DNA of 64,000 nt, taken from contig MNCI01029550.1 of NCBI GenBank assembly GCA_015680685.1, positions 447,290-511,289 of the forward strand, read 5' to 3'. The notes under the pieces were generated by a model. It ran no database searches and was not told where the DNA came from. It worked only from the letters and a program-made list of their open reading frames with translations. The number at the start of each line of letters is the position of its first letter. Position 1 is the stretch's first letter. Positions 46,691-57,519 of the stretch are shown one piece after another. The translations under genes and the position numbers were made by a program. This DNA is from Gnetum montanum. Its lineage: Eukaryota > Streptophyta > Gnetopsida > Gnetales > Gnetaceae.

Positions 46691-47462
46691 GAGGTACACT
46701 ATCCCTTTAGGAAGTGAATCTAGCCTTAAGGTCAATAGTTTTCTTCCCAATTACACTTGTGACATTTGTTGGTATGATTAAGTGTAACTGAGGCATTCGA
46801 TTTTTATCATTTTGATGTCTTATAGATCAGTGCTCAAATATGAATAAAAGTAATTTGATTAACTAATCTAAATTAACTAATTTACTAGCATTTAACTAAT
46901 ATTAACATAATTATCTATTCCCACTTTCTGTACATGTCTTGAACCCACGTATCTACCGTTGGGTGACCAAGCACTATGCTACTGGGTGTACCAAGTAACA
47001 ACGCTGCTAGGATAACTAAGTGAATACATGTTATGCTCGAAGCAGTCATACTTATGTATTTAATCTATCTAGCTTAATAACCTCATTAACTCAATTGCTA
47101 GAAAATATTTGCAAAATAATTGAGAACAATTAACAAATAATTGAAAACATTGAATGCATAAATAAAATATCTAATCTATCCAAAATGCTGCAAGGTTTAT
47201 CAGAAAGCTCATCTTTATTGCCGCACACACTATTGTGTTCAAGTACAATAATGCTCGAATAAATATCCATACACTCAATGACTCCTATTACAGGCACTTA
47301 GGGAAAAAATTCTAACTTTTGAATGGAAAAAATGCAAAAGCTTCGTTGCTACTGAAATCTAGATTGCCATAAATGCGGTTAGTAGGTGTGTATTTATAGG
47401 CAATAGACAGACACTACATCAACGAGGTGTCATTGACGTAACCAACCAACAAAGACTCATCA
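46691..47462 (-). mobile_element. Element E 5' LTR, internally deleted (772 bp)
   Basis: Aligned to the left LTR, it jumps from GAGGTAC directly to CACTAxCCCTTTAGGAAG, so about 85 bp are missing near the U5 end. The right end CTCATCA is intact. The TATA region and palindromes match the left LTR. Confidence 0.85.
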
Positions 47463-47467
47463 ATGTC
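47463..47467. repeat. TSD of element E, right copy (ATGTC)
   Basis: Matches 42438-42442 exactly. Confidence 0.85.
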
Positions 47468-49960
47468 CAAAAATGATGAAACAACAAAACAAAAAATTGT
47501 AAATTCAGCACATAAAATATACCAAAATATTATTCCAAGCATTCAAAGAAAAACCCATTAGCTGATAAACATCATGATATCAATATAGAAGAATAAACAA
47601 TGCCCATTCCATAAATGTAAACAAAAACCTATAATCATAAATGGAAAAGAAGCCAAAATAACTCATGTTTGTATTTACATGATGAAAATCATAAAGAAGG
47701 AGAGCAAGCAACCATGATCCAAGTAATCAACACAATCAATCTAGAATCCATCAGCACTCCTTCAGCTCCAGTCTCCCATAACATCTTTTCCAAATTGTCA
47801 AAGTGTGTAGAAGAATTGAATCATCGAAGTTTTAATGGAGATTAACCAAAAACAACTATCAAATAGAAGAAAATCCTAATTTCCCAAACTAATATAGAAA
47901 TAAAAAAATAAAACCAAAAATCTCATCCATCTCATATGTAACTTTCTCTCCCACTCACATAACTCACAGACACATGCCAAAATAATTAAAAGAGAAAATA
48001 TAATAGAATCTACATTATTAAAAAAAATTCTCAAAACCTCTTATAATAAAAATAAAATTAATCTAAACTAAATATAGTACAAATTACTCTCACACCACAT
48101 CACCATAGGGTCACAACATATACTTTAGGAAAAATAAATAAACAAACCATAGATTACATGCCATGCCATGCTTCCAACCAATCCACATGAAATCTACCAC
48201 ACTTTAAAATAAGGCTAGTGCACATATGTTGATGGTAATAAAATACACCAAAAATTAAATATGTGAATATAAATATACATAATGTCACTAATGCATCCAA
48301 ACATTTCAAAGCTCAACATCATCATAAACATTTTAGGAAAAACCATAAAAATATATTGAATCAAAACAAACATAGAACATACATGAGCATATGCATCACA
48401 AACTCTGTAAAGATCATACATACTAAGGGTTCCAAAATATATAGGTTGTTACAGTAACTAGCATAATACCAATATTAGGTATTTTGTATCTTGGCCATTG
48501 TAGGTTCAATAAGTGCTACTATATAGAGATGAAGAAAGAAAATCAAAATATAAACTAAAAAGAAATGATAAAGACTAAATATCCATAATAGGCTCAGATT
48601 GTAAATTTGGAGAGCCAATACAAATTTTTAACTTGTTCTAGAAAAGCATACATTAATAAAATACATTGCAAAATATGCAACCAAATTAAGAGATAATCTA
48701 AAAATTATCATGAAATAATCATGAACATTGCAGAGGTAAGAGAATTTGATGAACAAGCATCATTAGCATATAAGAGATTGCTAATGGATTCTATAGTTGG
48801 AAACATATCATATGTTATAATAGTTCTTTCTACTTAAACAAAAACATATTTATAATTATTTTCAATAGTTTACATGTTATTTACAAAAAAAAGATGTCAA
48901 AGTTGCAAAAGAATCAAAAGTAGATACAAACAACTCTTTAGCCATACTCATAGCATATAGCAAAAGGAAATCTAACAAAGAGGATATTTGTCTCTATGAA
49001 ATAGCCAAATATTACAACAAAATCAAATAAGAAGAAACATCTATTATATGGAAAAAAGGACTGAAATATAAAATGATTTATGTCTTTATGATATTTTAAG
49101 TAGTTCCAAAAAAAATGAAGATAACTGGATAGATTACTATTGGGCATAACCAATATTGTATTGTTCATTTAAGAATGTCACAAATGTTTAGAATAGAAGA
49201 AAAGGAAATACTATAATCATATCACAACTATTGTAGTATTATAAAAATAACAAGAAAAAGCTTTTAATAATTTATATTCAAATTGATCTTTTACAATTAG
49301 AAGCATATGAAAATGAAGATCAATCTTAGCATTAAGAAGACATGTAGGAATATGATTATCAAATTTTATCAACAACTTTTCAAAATTACTCAATGATTTT
49401 AAGAATAGAAGAAGAGATGTTGGGTAAAAGAAACATTGATAGAAATAACAACTAGAATGAAACAAATATTTTTGATGATCAAATTGACATACTTCTATAA
49501 ACATTTCTTGCAATACAAGTACTACCAAATTTAGACATGTAACAACCGAAGGAAAAAAATAGAAATTATGAATAATTATAAGACAAGCAAAAGAAATCCT
49601 TCAACATAATTCAACAACATTATCACTCAAGCTTACAAAAATCAAAGCTACTATCATCTCCATTCCCAAATGGAATCATTCCATAACTAAGATGTTACTT
49701 TGTAATACCTGATGCAGTTATTGTAATAAAACCTAAAAGAACATGTTGTAATAACAAGCATGTCTCTTGAGGTAGACTTTTAAAATTTGATTAGAGATAT
49801 TTATATTTAGAGATTAGAGGTTATGTCAACATGGAGTTGTGGAGTTAATAAAGGCAAGTAATGGATGCAAGGTAAAGCAAGATAAGAAGGTGATTGGTCA
49901 TCTCTTCTAGTTGGGTATATGTATAACCATGATGACAATGTTGAATTTTCTCTAAGGGAT
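47468..49960. other. AT-rich region without recognised genes
   Basis: Only short open frames on both strands, with no motif or repeat I can name. It may include older retroelement debris. Confidence 0.5.
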
Positions 49961-50126
49961 AGATGTTGAAGGAAGTTAACCCTAAGAAATCCTTAGAGCA
50001 TGACCCAGATACATTATTTTCATATTAATAAAGTTCCTTTTTATTTTTTGTATTTTTTTTCACATTTATTGTGTATAATGTGAAATGTTGTATATATTTG
50101 ACATTTGTTATGGAATTTAAGACTAT
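49961..50126 (+). mobile_element. Possible copia-type 5' LTR, split by element B
   Basis: With element B and one TSD copy removed, this stretch joins 57497-57503 and then a copia-type PBS. The LTR start is uncertain; TGTTGAAGG at 49964 is one candidate. Confidence 0.35.
50122..50126. repeat. TSD of element B, left copy (ACTAT)
   Basis: Matches 57492-57496 exactly. Confidence 0.9.
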
Positions 50127-51036
50127 TGATGAGTGGCGAGGTACCCCTACACTCAACCATATGAAACGAGCGTAGCATGCACGATCCGGTCGAACTCCAC
50201 AGACTAAATGCCTACACACCCCATGGAACACTTGGGGTTAATCATTTGTTGTCTTCCCAGACTTGTTTTTGTCACGGTGTATGGTTAAGTAAGTCCGAGG
50301 TATATGATTTTTATAGTTTTTAATGTTTTTCTCCTATGTTATCGACGTGAAGGGTTGAGGAACTAACTAACTCTAACTAATGACTAAGTCTAAATTAACT
50401 AGCGTCAGCATCCGTTCCCACTTACCGTACATACCCTGAACTATGCAACCGCAGCTACCAAATGCTAAGCGTTACTGGGATCACCATGCGTAACACACAT
50501 GCTCGAAGTGGTCGTACTGAGGCACTTAACTAGGAGGAAAGGGTGAGAGAATCTAATTGCGATGAGTAGCCAATTCCTTGATTAGCCGTACACATCCATA
50601 AATGCTCGTACTCAAGTCGTACTCATGCAGCACTACTGTAGGGTAATAAATAATAGGTAGGAAATAACAGGTAAGAAATAACAAATAATAAAATCCTATT
50701 CCATGCACTGCAAGGTTTATCCACAAAGCTCTTCTTTATTGCCATACACAACTTGCGTTCAGGTACAATGTTGCTCGAATAAAGATCCATTCACGTGGGG
50801 ACTCCTACTATGGGCATATGGAAAATATTCTATCTCTGGAGTGATCAATCTAATAGAGTTTCCCTACTTCTAGCCTAGGATGGAAAATAAGGGGAGTGTC
50901 ACCTCTTATTTATAGATTTTGCAACGGACCGTGATATCTTGTACGCAACATCGCAGGGGATGACACGATATCACGTATGCGATATCGTGGCGGTCATGTA
51001 CATGATATCATGGCTTGTGCATATCGCATCTCATCA
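50127..51036 (-). mobile_element. Element B 3' LTR (910 bp)
   Basis: U3 reads from 51036 leftwards: GATATC palindromes (50930-51015), TATA box (about 50908-50922 on the minus strand), and AATAAAGA at about 50727-50735 as a possible polyadenylation signal. Confidence 0.9.
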
Positions 51037-51050
51037 TACCCCCATGACTG
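51037..51050 (-). promoter_or_regulatory. PPT of element B
   Basis: TACCCCCATGACTG on the + strand is CAGTCATGGGGGTA on the minus strand, directly before the 3' LTR. Near-copies at 51609-51621 and 52966-52977 could be internal PPT-like sites. Confidence 0.75.
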
Positions 51051-51911
51051 AATGAAAACTCGTCCTTGAGTTCCTTAGAATAATATCAAGAAGGTATGGA
51101 ATTATTGAGGGGAATGGAACTAATGGGATGACATGTGAATGGATCATCATTACAAGACTTGACAAAAATGGTGTTCATGACAACAAGGGTGAACACCTTA
51201 TTACAATGAGATCAGGCCTTTGTTGGTAGTTGAGAAAGAGAGGGAGAGGGAGAAAAGAAGTATTGTTGTTGCCAACGTCAAGGTTGTGCCTTTGTTGTCC
51301 ATTTGTAAGTGCATCATCGATCTTGCTCCTTGCATAGCTTCTTCCAGCATGACTCCATTCCAAGTGTTTGCTCCAGATCCAATCCGTTGTTGTATGATCA
51401 CCATCTACACATACAACACAATCATATATTAGCAACGGTAAATGAATCATTATGTAATTAATACCTTGCTCGGTGTAGGTTCATTGGCTATGTTGTGGTA
51501 TGGCTAATACAGATCTGGGGATATATTAATGAGGACTATCGAAGGTGTAGGGGTTAGGAAGGAAATCAAAAATTTTAGGGCTAGGAGAAAATTGAAAAAA
51601 TTGGGCCCCGTACCCCCATGACTAATCGCCAACCTCCGATAGCATTAGAATGGAGAAGAAAATGAGTAAGAAAGATAGATAAACAGGGGGAACTGAAAAC
51701 ATCAGTGAAGTGAAATGGATGTTAAGATGGAAATGAACAAAATAAAATTGATTGCAAAATGTTAAGGGAAAGAATTTAACTAATGCTCCAAATAGGAATG
51801 TCAGTGGGTCCTCCCCAAAGCAGGCTCATGTCCTTAATGCCCTAACAAACCCACATTCAAAGAGTCCGTAGGCTCTGGGAATGTTATTTGGAACAAGAGT
51901 TAAAGTCTTAA

Positions 51912-52379
51912 TCATAAGAATTTACCAAAAAGAAAACAATGCATCAACCAAAATATATACACTAATGATACAATCGGCAATGAGGTAGATAATAGAGAGA
52001 AGGATGGAGAGAAGAAAATGGAATGGAATCCCAAGAACAAGGTGGTGTACAACCCCTTGTGCATTTCATGATTAATGTGACTTAGCAAATCCCATTCCAA
52101 GTTTGTCCTCAAACCAACCAGATCCAATGACTTCACATCAATGCATTCGACTAAACTATCCAATTGGATAACAAGAATGCCTTCCCCAAGAGTCACAACC
52201 ATTTCGATGAAACAAAGGAGAGAATGGGAAGCGAGAAGGGATTTAGTTAGAGGGAACACTATTGGTTCCATAACCAGTGCTTGTAGCCCAAGTTTATTTT
52301 GTCTAAGGGTTGTGCTTTGAATTCTCACTCTCTTTTTTTTGTGTTTTTTGTTTTTATGCATGAGAACCATACCACGCAA
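51912..52379 (-). pseudogene. Post-integrase ORF of element B (env-like position)
   Basis: A 155-residue open frame, the longest on the strand between the deletion junction and the 3' LTR. The N-terminal third is basic (HKNKKHKKKR). The middle contains KSLDLVGLRTNLEWDLL and aligns with element D 32848-33132. The C-terminal 35 residues are strongly hydrophobic and could form a membrane segment. Retained alignment between two heavily decayed copies suggests that this stretch once coded. The Met at 52379 is the first available, not proven. A function as an envelope-like protein is only inferred from position. Confidence 0.45.
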
Positions 52380-52950
52380 AGACTTCCTATTTTTATTTTC
52401 TTAGCTTCCAATAGTTGGGTAACATCAGAACAGTAAGAAAACTTAAAAGGAAAACATCCAAGCACCCAAGAGAATGGCCAACACAAATGCATCAAGTTCC
52501 CTTGAAGTCATACCCTTTTCAATCCTTGAGTCCTTCCTTAGTTTGATAAATGCCCAGGCACCAATTCGTTTAAGTTCTTATTAGAAGGGGACTGTACATT
52601 TCCAAGCCAAGAGAGACCATAGAAACTAGTGGATGGATGCATGAAGTAATCTCATTGCCTGTCATATCAAAAGAACATACCTTAGTATCAACATTGTGAC
52701 TTAAAGGTAAAAACCAAACATTAGCAATCAATATGAAAACAATTCATACCATCATTCTGAACACTTATTGCATGACAAACTTACAAGAAGGATCACACAC
52801 ACACATACAAAAATGGAAAAAATACAACGATGTTGTAAAACAAAAACTAGAAAATTTAAATAAATTTGTAAAATAAAAATGTGTAAGAAAAAAACATTGT
52901 AAAACAAAAACATGTAAAAAAAATCGAAAAGGACTGAGGGCCCCATATGA

Positions 52951-53775
52951 TTAGCATAGGTGGCCATCTCCCCCATGACTGAGTGGAAAGGGAGAGATCC
53001 AAAATAATGAGTGCCTATTCAAATTTCTAAGAAGTGTCCAACTTCTCCCAATTGATGATCTTAGATTAAGGGATGGAAGTTGGTAACACTCATATTCCAA
53101 TGTTTCTATGCCTTCATTTTTGGCATGGTTTTTCTCCTCAATTCGTTCCATGCATATTTTTCTACTCCTTCTAGTAGCTGTCAACCATGGGGTGTCTACT
53201 ACTTGTGTGGTTGCTACATATAGGCATATTTGTTTCAAAGTTTCAAAAGCACATCTACTGCATGGAGGAGATGAGCATCCCTCCATGTCATCACCCGATG
53301 AATCACTATATGTGATGCATGAAACTTTCCTCTTCTCGATCTTTCCATAAATGTTTATCTTAGAAATTTCTAAGGAAAGATCACGGATCCTAAGGCATGC
53401 ATCTACTGTACTTAGCCATGCCCTTCCCATTATAATTGGGAAGTCCCCTTCATTGTTGTTAACTTCAATCACTAGAAAATCAGCTGGGTAAGACCAACCA
53501 AACACAGTGGTGATGATGTCCTCCACCAATCCTAAGGGAATGGTGATGGACTTGTCTACCAGCTCTAGTTAAATGTTGCTCTTCTTAAGTTGCGGCAGGT
53601 TCCAAGCGGGATACATCTCTCGTGAAATTAAGTTAACTCTGGAACCTGAGTCAAGAAGAGCCCTATGTGGTTTATTTCCATTAATTTGTAAATAGATTAA
53701 GGAACTCCCAGGGTTAGCTAATTTCCTAGGAAGGTGGCCTACCTTGATCCAGTCGATTACAGTATGCGTTAACAT
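52951..53775 (-). pseudogene. Element B retropepsin and deletion junction
   Basis: The protease has an intact ALLDSGSRVNLIS (about 53635-53675) and IMGRAWLST (about 53408-53435). One TAG (about 53567) separates the open frames 53569-53775 and 52951-53529. The second frame runs past the protease into an acidic, Cys-containing linker, crosses the junction near 53020 and ends at 52951 in sequence that belongs to the region after integrase. Confidence 0.85.
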
Positions 53776-53789
53776 AACCGTATGCGTTA

Positions 53790-56470
53790 AGCTCTATTGG
53801 ATTGAAGGGTGCTCTAAAGTGTTAGATGGTGGAGGAGTGTACATGGGCTCAACCACTTGTTGTTGCGAGAGTTTATCTGGGCTTTTGGTTCTGAAGAAGG
53901 GTCTTCTCTTTTTATAGTTGTTAGAACCAGTAGAAGGTTGAATATTTATAGCTCTTGTAGCGTGACGTTGCTACAGTTGAGGAGGAAGTTTCCCTTGCAT
54001 TGTTGGAGTAGGAGGTGTTATGGGAACTACTACTAGTGGAAGAGGTGCGGATGGATTAGGAGGATGGTGTGGGTATGGAGTGTCTCCCGAAGGAGAAGGA
54101 GTCCTTTTGAAGTACTCTCGAACTTGGTAGTGACGGTTGGGGGTTGTGTGACTCATAGAGTCACTTAGAGAAATCAGCTGCTGCACATAATATCCATAAG
54201 NNNNNNNNNNNNNNNNNNNNNNNNNNNNNNNNNNNNNNNNNNNNNNNNNNNNNNNNNNNNNNNNNNNNNNNNNNNNNNNNNNNNNNNNNNNNNNNNNNNN
54301 NNNNNNNNNNNNNNNNNNNNNNNNNNNNNNNNNNNNNNNNNNNNNNNNNNNNNNNNNNNNNNNNNNNNNNNNNNNNNNNNNNNNNNNNNNNNNNNNNNNN
54401 NNNNNNNNNNNNNNNNNNNNNNNNNNNNNNNNNNNNNNNNNNNNNNNNNNNNNNNNNNNNNNNNNNNNNNNNNNNNNNNNNNNNNNNNNNNNNNNNNNNN
54501 NNNNNNNNNNNNNNNNNNNNNNNNNNNNNNNNNNNNNNNNNNNNNNNNNNNNNNNNNNNNNNNNNNNNNNNNNNNNNNNNNNNNNNNNNNNNNNNNNNNN
54601 NNNNNNNNNNNNNNNNNNNNNNNNNNNNNNNNNNNNNNNNNNNNNNNNNNNNNNNNNNNNNNNNNNNNNNNNNNNNNNNNNNNAAATCCACAACCACATC
54701 GGAGTTAGTGATTTTCCCCTTATCCTTGTTATGTGTAGGGCTTAAATCTCTCCACTTTTTCTTACCTTTGTCACTACTTTGTTCTACCTTAGACTCTTCT
54801 ACAATTTTTAAGACAGTTTCAATTTTAGAGTCTAAGGAACTCCATACATCATCTACCTTAGCTGCTATTTCTGTTGTGAGCTTTTGAAGTGGCAAGGTCT
54901 TTCTATTCACCAACTCTTCAATTGGTGACTCATCCTCTTCATCACAAAACTTCACTCCCTTATTTCGAAGAGAGGGATCGCGGTTGTATTTTTCAGCACT
55001 TTCCCCTTTTTGTAGCTCACCTTCTTCTTTTGCTACTTGTTCCAACAAGCTATGTACTTCATGGGCTTTAAGTTGTGAGAGTCTCCCTTGGGCATAAGTT
55101 CCAAGGGTTCTTCTAGTTTCATGCCTTAGCCCATCCACGATGTGGCGAAGTTGATCCCGCTGAGCGTACCCATGGCCTGGGCAACGATGTAACAATGTGT
55201 ACTAGTGGGCCATGGCAGCATCCAAGGGTTCATATGTACCTTGCTTCTAGCCTTAGATCTTCTTATGCAAATTGGACACTCTGGAGTATGTTTGATACTT
55301 ATCGTTGAATAGTTCTAGCATTGTACTCCACCTCCTGATGGTTTCCGGTTCTAAGGACCAGTACTAGCTCTCTACTTCCTTGGTGAGTGTCCTTGGGAAC
55401 AACTTAAGTTTTTGCCACTTATTTTCTATATTCTGCAAGGCATAGGCATCGTGGAACACCTGTAAATGATTTTGTGGATCAGCATTGTATTCCCCTTCAA
55501 ATCGTGGGATATTGTTCATGTCTAATCATTTGATCCGACTATCTTTTAAATGCCTTGTGGGAATCCTAACTGCCTCCGTTATGTCAAGCATACTTCAGGT
55601 TGCGAGTAGGGGCTCATCATGGTCATCTCTTTCATGATGTCTGTGATGTATGTGTTGTTCCCTACTCTCCCTACGTCCTTGCCCTTTTCCTCTCTCTCAA
55701 CTTTCCCATCGAGGTCTCTCATTTTTCTTACCTTTATCCTCTCCATTGTGTTCATGATGGCTACACCTAGATGTGGAAGGAGAGGGTGAGTGATGTGAAG
55801 AAGGGGAAGAAGAAGGAGAACCATCACCATGACGATGTTTCTTGCCTTCTCTTCAGCTTCTACAGCCTCGATCGTCGTGACAATCTAAGTGCCTGTCCTT
55901 AGCATGAGTGGTTGTTCCCTCTGTGAACAGCTAGTGTTCACGGGTATTAGAACCAGGGATATGTATCGTTGATCATAGGTTCTGATACCCAACCTCCTCA
56001 CCATCGTTAGGAGGGGGAACATCATTTGTTAGAGAACCCGTGATAAGGGGTTTCTCATCTCTTATTTCACTAAGGATGTGCGAGGCTTTTCCCTTTAGAA
56101 AAGTATGTTAACTCTCCTACCTTAAGTCCCTCATACGTTGGGCATCTGTGGGATAATAATCCCTCATCTCAAAGTCTTCAACAACGTATTCAGCAAATAG
56201 TTCTTGCATGCTGATCTATGCCAAGGCACGGAAGAGCATGTTAGGGACTGATCGATCTGGGGGTAACACGATGTTACCTTGCAAATCTCTCCATCGCAAT
56301 TGTTCATCTTGATTGAGGATAAAGGTGAAGTTTGGAATATACTCATCGAGATGAGTATAAACTATCTTGTATTGTTTAGGACTTGGCTGATTTTGGTTAT
56401 GTGTTTTATGTTGTAGACTATCTCGTGTATGATCCTTAGGTGGTGAGTTTCTCTTATGAGTAGAAGGCAT
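53790..56470 (-). pseudogene. Element B gag, interrupted by assembly gap
   Basis: Start at 56470 (MPSTHKRNS), matching the starts used for A and D. The N-terminal block EYIPNFTFILNQDEQLRWRD is at about 56295-56350. A Ser/His/Arg-rich stretch (about 55580-55870) precedes the gag core (about 55195-55560, by similarity to A). Then a helical block has QRDQLRHIVDGLRHETRR (about 55100-55160). The Cys/His knuckle expected from A and D falls in the gap. A proline-rich tail follows at 53970-54200. Stops and shifts are present outside the gap. Confidence 0.8.
54201..54683. other. Assembly gap (483 N)
   Basis: Unknown bases within element B gag. Open frames that run through it have no meaning there. 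Confidence 1.
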
Positions 56471-56595
56471 TGTTATCGGTGTGCCATTTCACCATTATAT
56501 AAATTCTTGTTTAATTAATTAACCTAAAGGTTTGTTAAGGCTTACAACGATGTGAGTGATATCCTTTATGTTCTATTCGGTGCACAAACACTTAG

Positions 56596-56613
56596 TCCCC
56601 GGCAATGGTGCCA
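56596..56613 (-). promoter_or_regulatory. PBS of element B (tRNA-Asp type)
   Basis: TGGCACCATTGCCGGGGA on the minus strand, one base after the LTR end. It differs from TGGCGCCGTTGCCGGGGA, the complement of a plant tRNA-Asp 3' end recalled from family knowledge, at two positions; both are CG to CA. Confidence 0.8.
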
Positions 56614-56614
56614 A

Positions 56615-57491
56615 TGATGAGTGGCAAGGTACCCATACACTCAACCATACGAAACGAGCATAGCATGCACAATCTGATCAAATTCCGTAGACTAAATGCC
56701 TACATGCCCCATGGAACACTTGGGGTTAATCATTCGTTGTCTTCCTAGACTTACTTGTGTTTGTCACGATGTATGGTTAAGTAAGTCCGAGGTATATGAT
56801 TTTTATAGTTTTTGATGTTTTTCTCCTATGCTATCGAGGTGAAGGGTTGAGGAACTAACTAACTCTAACTAATGACTAAGTCTAAATTAACTAGCATTAG
56901 CATCCGTTCCCACTTACCATACACACCCTGAACTATGCAACTCTGGCTACCAAACGCTAATCGTTACTAGGATCACCATGCATAACGCACGTGCTTGAAG
57001 TGGTCATACCAAGACACTTAACTAGGAGGAAAGGGTGAGAGAATCTAATTGCAATGAGCAACTAATTCCTTGATTAGCCGTACACATCCGTTGATGCTTG
57101 TAATCAAGTTATACTCATGCCGCGCTACTACAGGGTAATAAAGAACAAGTAGAAAATAATAGGTAAGAAATAACAAGTAATAAAATCCTATTCCATGCAC
57201 TGCAAGGTTTATCCACAAATCTTGTCTTTATTGCTGTACACAACTTGCGTTCAGGTACAATGTTACTCGAATAAAGATCCGTTCACTTGGGGAATCCTAC
57301 TGCAGGCACATGGAAAATATTCTATCTCTGGAGTGATCAATCTACCAGAGTTTCCCTACTTCTAGCCTAGGATGAAAAATAAGGGGAGTGTCGCCTGTTA
57401 TTTATAGATTTGGCGGTGGACCACGATATCGCGTACGCGACATCGCAAGGGACGACGTGATATCGCGGCTTGTGCATATCGCGTCTCATCA
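56615..57491 (-). mobile_element. Element B 5' LTR (877 bp)
   Basis: TGATGAG...CTCATCA. Same architecture as the left LTR, but with one fewer palindrome segment near 57465, which accounts for part of the 33-bp length difference. The minus-strand TATA box is at about 57398-57412. Confidence 0.9.
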
Positions 57492-57496
57492 ACTAT
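57492..57496. repeat. TSD of element B, right copy (ACTAT)
   Basis: Matches 50122-50126 exactly. Confidence 0.9.
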
Positions 57497-57507
57497 TATG
57501 TCATAAT

Positions 57508-57519
57508 TGGTATTAGAGC
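57508..57519 (+). promoter_or_regulatory. Copia-type PBS (initiator Met tRNA)
   Basis: TGGTATTAGAGC differs by one C-to-T change from TGGTATCAGAGC, the standard primer site of plant Ty1/copia elements. It lies 12 bp after the TSD of element B. Confidence 0.6.

Larger units (their letters stand above)
42443..47462 (-). mobile_element. Element E: non-autonomous LTR element with a single non-gag ORF
   Basis: LTRs lie at 42443-43373 and 46691-47462, flanked by a 5-bp ATGTC duplication. The orientation is minus: the PPT (TATCCCCATG on +) lies just inside the left LTR. The interior of about 3.3 kb has no recognisable gag, protease, RT or integrase; it holds one ORF region of the PF20167-like class. 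LTR ends and the 3' noncoding region match the Athila-like family, so enzymes would have come in trans. The right LTR lacks about 85 bp near its start, and no PBS is visible beside it. Confidence 0.85.
50127..57491 (-). mobile_element. Element B: Athila-like, RT-RNase H-integrase deleted
   Basis: Complete termini: LTRs 50127-51036 and 56615-57491, both TGATGAG...CTCATCA, flanked by ACTAT duplications. The PBS, gag, protease, post-integrase region and PPT are present. Comparison with A and D shows a clean loss: sequence like the end of integrase (up to about 53020) is joined directly to sequence like the region just before RT. About 2.8 kb is missing relative to D. The two LTRs differ at many sites, largely C/T and G/A changes, so the insertion is old. 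Confidence 0.9.

Noticed and set aside
54161-55195. 344-residue minus-strand ORF
   Set aside because: It spans the 483-bp assembly gap, so its length is artificial; only the flanking gag parts are real.
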